DNA of 5,796 bases, taken from contig JABDJF010000609.1 of assembly GCA_013002645.1 (NCBI GenBank), forward strand, positions 1 to 5,796. Reading direction: 5' to 3'. Under the pieces are notes generated by a model that searched no databases, was not told the origin of the DNA, and saw only the letters and a list, made by a program, of their open reading frames with translations. Positions within the stretch are counted from its first letter, which is position 1. The number at the start of each line of letters is the position of its first letter. Positions 5,570-5,796 of the stretch are shown here, piece by piece. Position numbers and translations under genes: made by a program. Origin of the DNA: Myxococcales bacterium (GTDB lineage: Bacteria > Myxococcota_A > Polyangia > Polyangiales > Houyiibacteriaceae).

Positions 5570-5796
5570 ATGCACCCGACCAAGGAGAAGATCGCCCACC
5601 TCAACGACAAGGCCCGCAAGGGACTGCTGCCCGGATCGACGAAGGTGGTTCTGACGCGCGAGGTGACCGCCCTACCCGAGGACGTGCTCGAACGTCTTGT
5701 TGCTGCGGTCAAGACGTTCGACGCCTTCACTGAGGACAACGACCCCTACGGGGAGCGTGATTTTGGCGCGGTCGAGCTCGAGGGGGAGCGGTACTT
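5570..5796 (+). CDS. DUF3768 domain protein, 3' truncated by the window edge
   Basis: The frame runs off the right edge; 75 residues are visible from the ATG at 5570. The sequence reads as the DUF3768 core: IAHLNDKAR near the N-terminus, then KVVLTREVTALPEDV, AAVKTFDAFTEDNDPYGE and DFGAVELEGERY. The FTEDNDPxGExDFG block is the hallmark I rely on. Family members are typically about 100-140 residues, small, soluble, of unknown function, and I associate them with plasmids and integrated elements in proteobacteria. The ATG at 5570 gives the expected N-terminal distance to the domain; a weak GAGAG lies about 10 bases upstream. The frame stays open upstream to at least 5144, so a longer N-terminus cannot be excluded. 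It runs divergently from the TPR gene. The family call is strong; function is unknown. Confidence 0.8.
   Translation, partial: MHPTKEKIAHLNDKARKGLLPGSTKVVLTREVTALPEDVLERLVAAVKTFDAFTEDNDPYGERDFGAVELEGERY

Noticed and set aside
5249..5599. Minus-strand ORFs (5249-5599 and 5353-5739) in the gap and over DUF3768
   Set aside because: They run antisense to the recognisable DUF3768 domain or to unassigned sequence, with no known motifs and no ribosome binding site that I could see.
5401..5733. Plus-strand 110-codon ORF in a third frame over the gap and DUF3768
   Set aside because: Most of it is the shifted reading of the DUF3768 gene and is Arg/Pro/Gln-rich; the first ~30 residues are not enough to call a gene.
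1..5796. tRNA, rRNA, CRISPR array, insertion-sequence ends or transposase genes
   Set aside because: Looked for on both strands by eye; no cloverleaf, spaced repeat array, terminal inverted repeat pair or transposase motif was seen.

Overview
The window is high-GC (roughly 60%). The protein signatures suggest a myxobacterium-like deltaproteobacterium (Myxococcota), though this is inferred from protein style and not from a marker gene. The pointers are a short TPR protein of a type I associate with Myxococcota, a tiny cysteine-rich lipoprotein, and a near-consensus sigma-54 promoter.

Positions 1-4409 hold three co-directional, tightly packed plus-strand genes that look like one operon. The first is a B12-binding radical SAM protein cut by the window's left edge. 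The second is a radical SAM protein with an intact CX3CX2C triad, fused to a second module that reads like an anSME/SPASM-type radical SAM domain that has lost its cluster cysteines. The third is a partner protein with no radical SAM triad but a five-cysteine SPASM-like C-terminus. The first two genes overlap by ATGA, and the next pair is 18 bases apart. This set fits a multi-component peptide or natural-product maturation system. No precursor peptide is identified with certainty.

Positions 4410-4564 form a non-coding gap with inverted and direct repeats, followed by a strong candidate sigma-54 (-24/-12) promoter. That promoter sits just upstream of a 68-residue Cys-rich lipoprotein (4565-4771), which may be a substrate, a partner, or just a neighbour with its own regulation. 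A short GC hairpin separates it from a convergent minus-strand TPR protein (4817-5158).

Positions 5159-5569 contain no gene I can name. There is a weak small-ORF candidate (5208-5417) and a stop-free frame running into the next gene. From 5570 to the right edge lies the N-terminal part of a DUF3768 protein, a family I associate with plasmids and integrated elements, so the right side may be accessory DNA.

The main point of interest is the maturase operon with its degenerate radical SAM module, next to a sigma-54-controlled Cys-rich lipoprotein.
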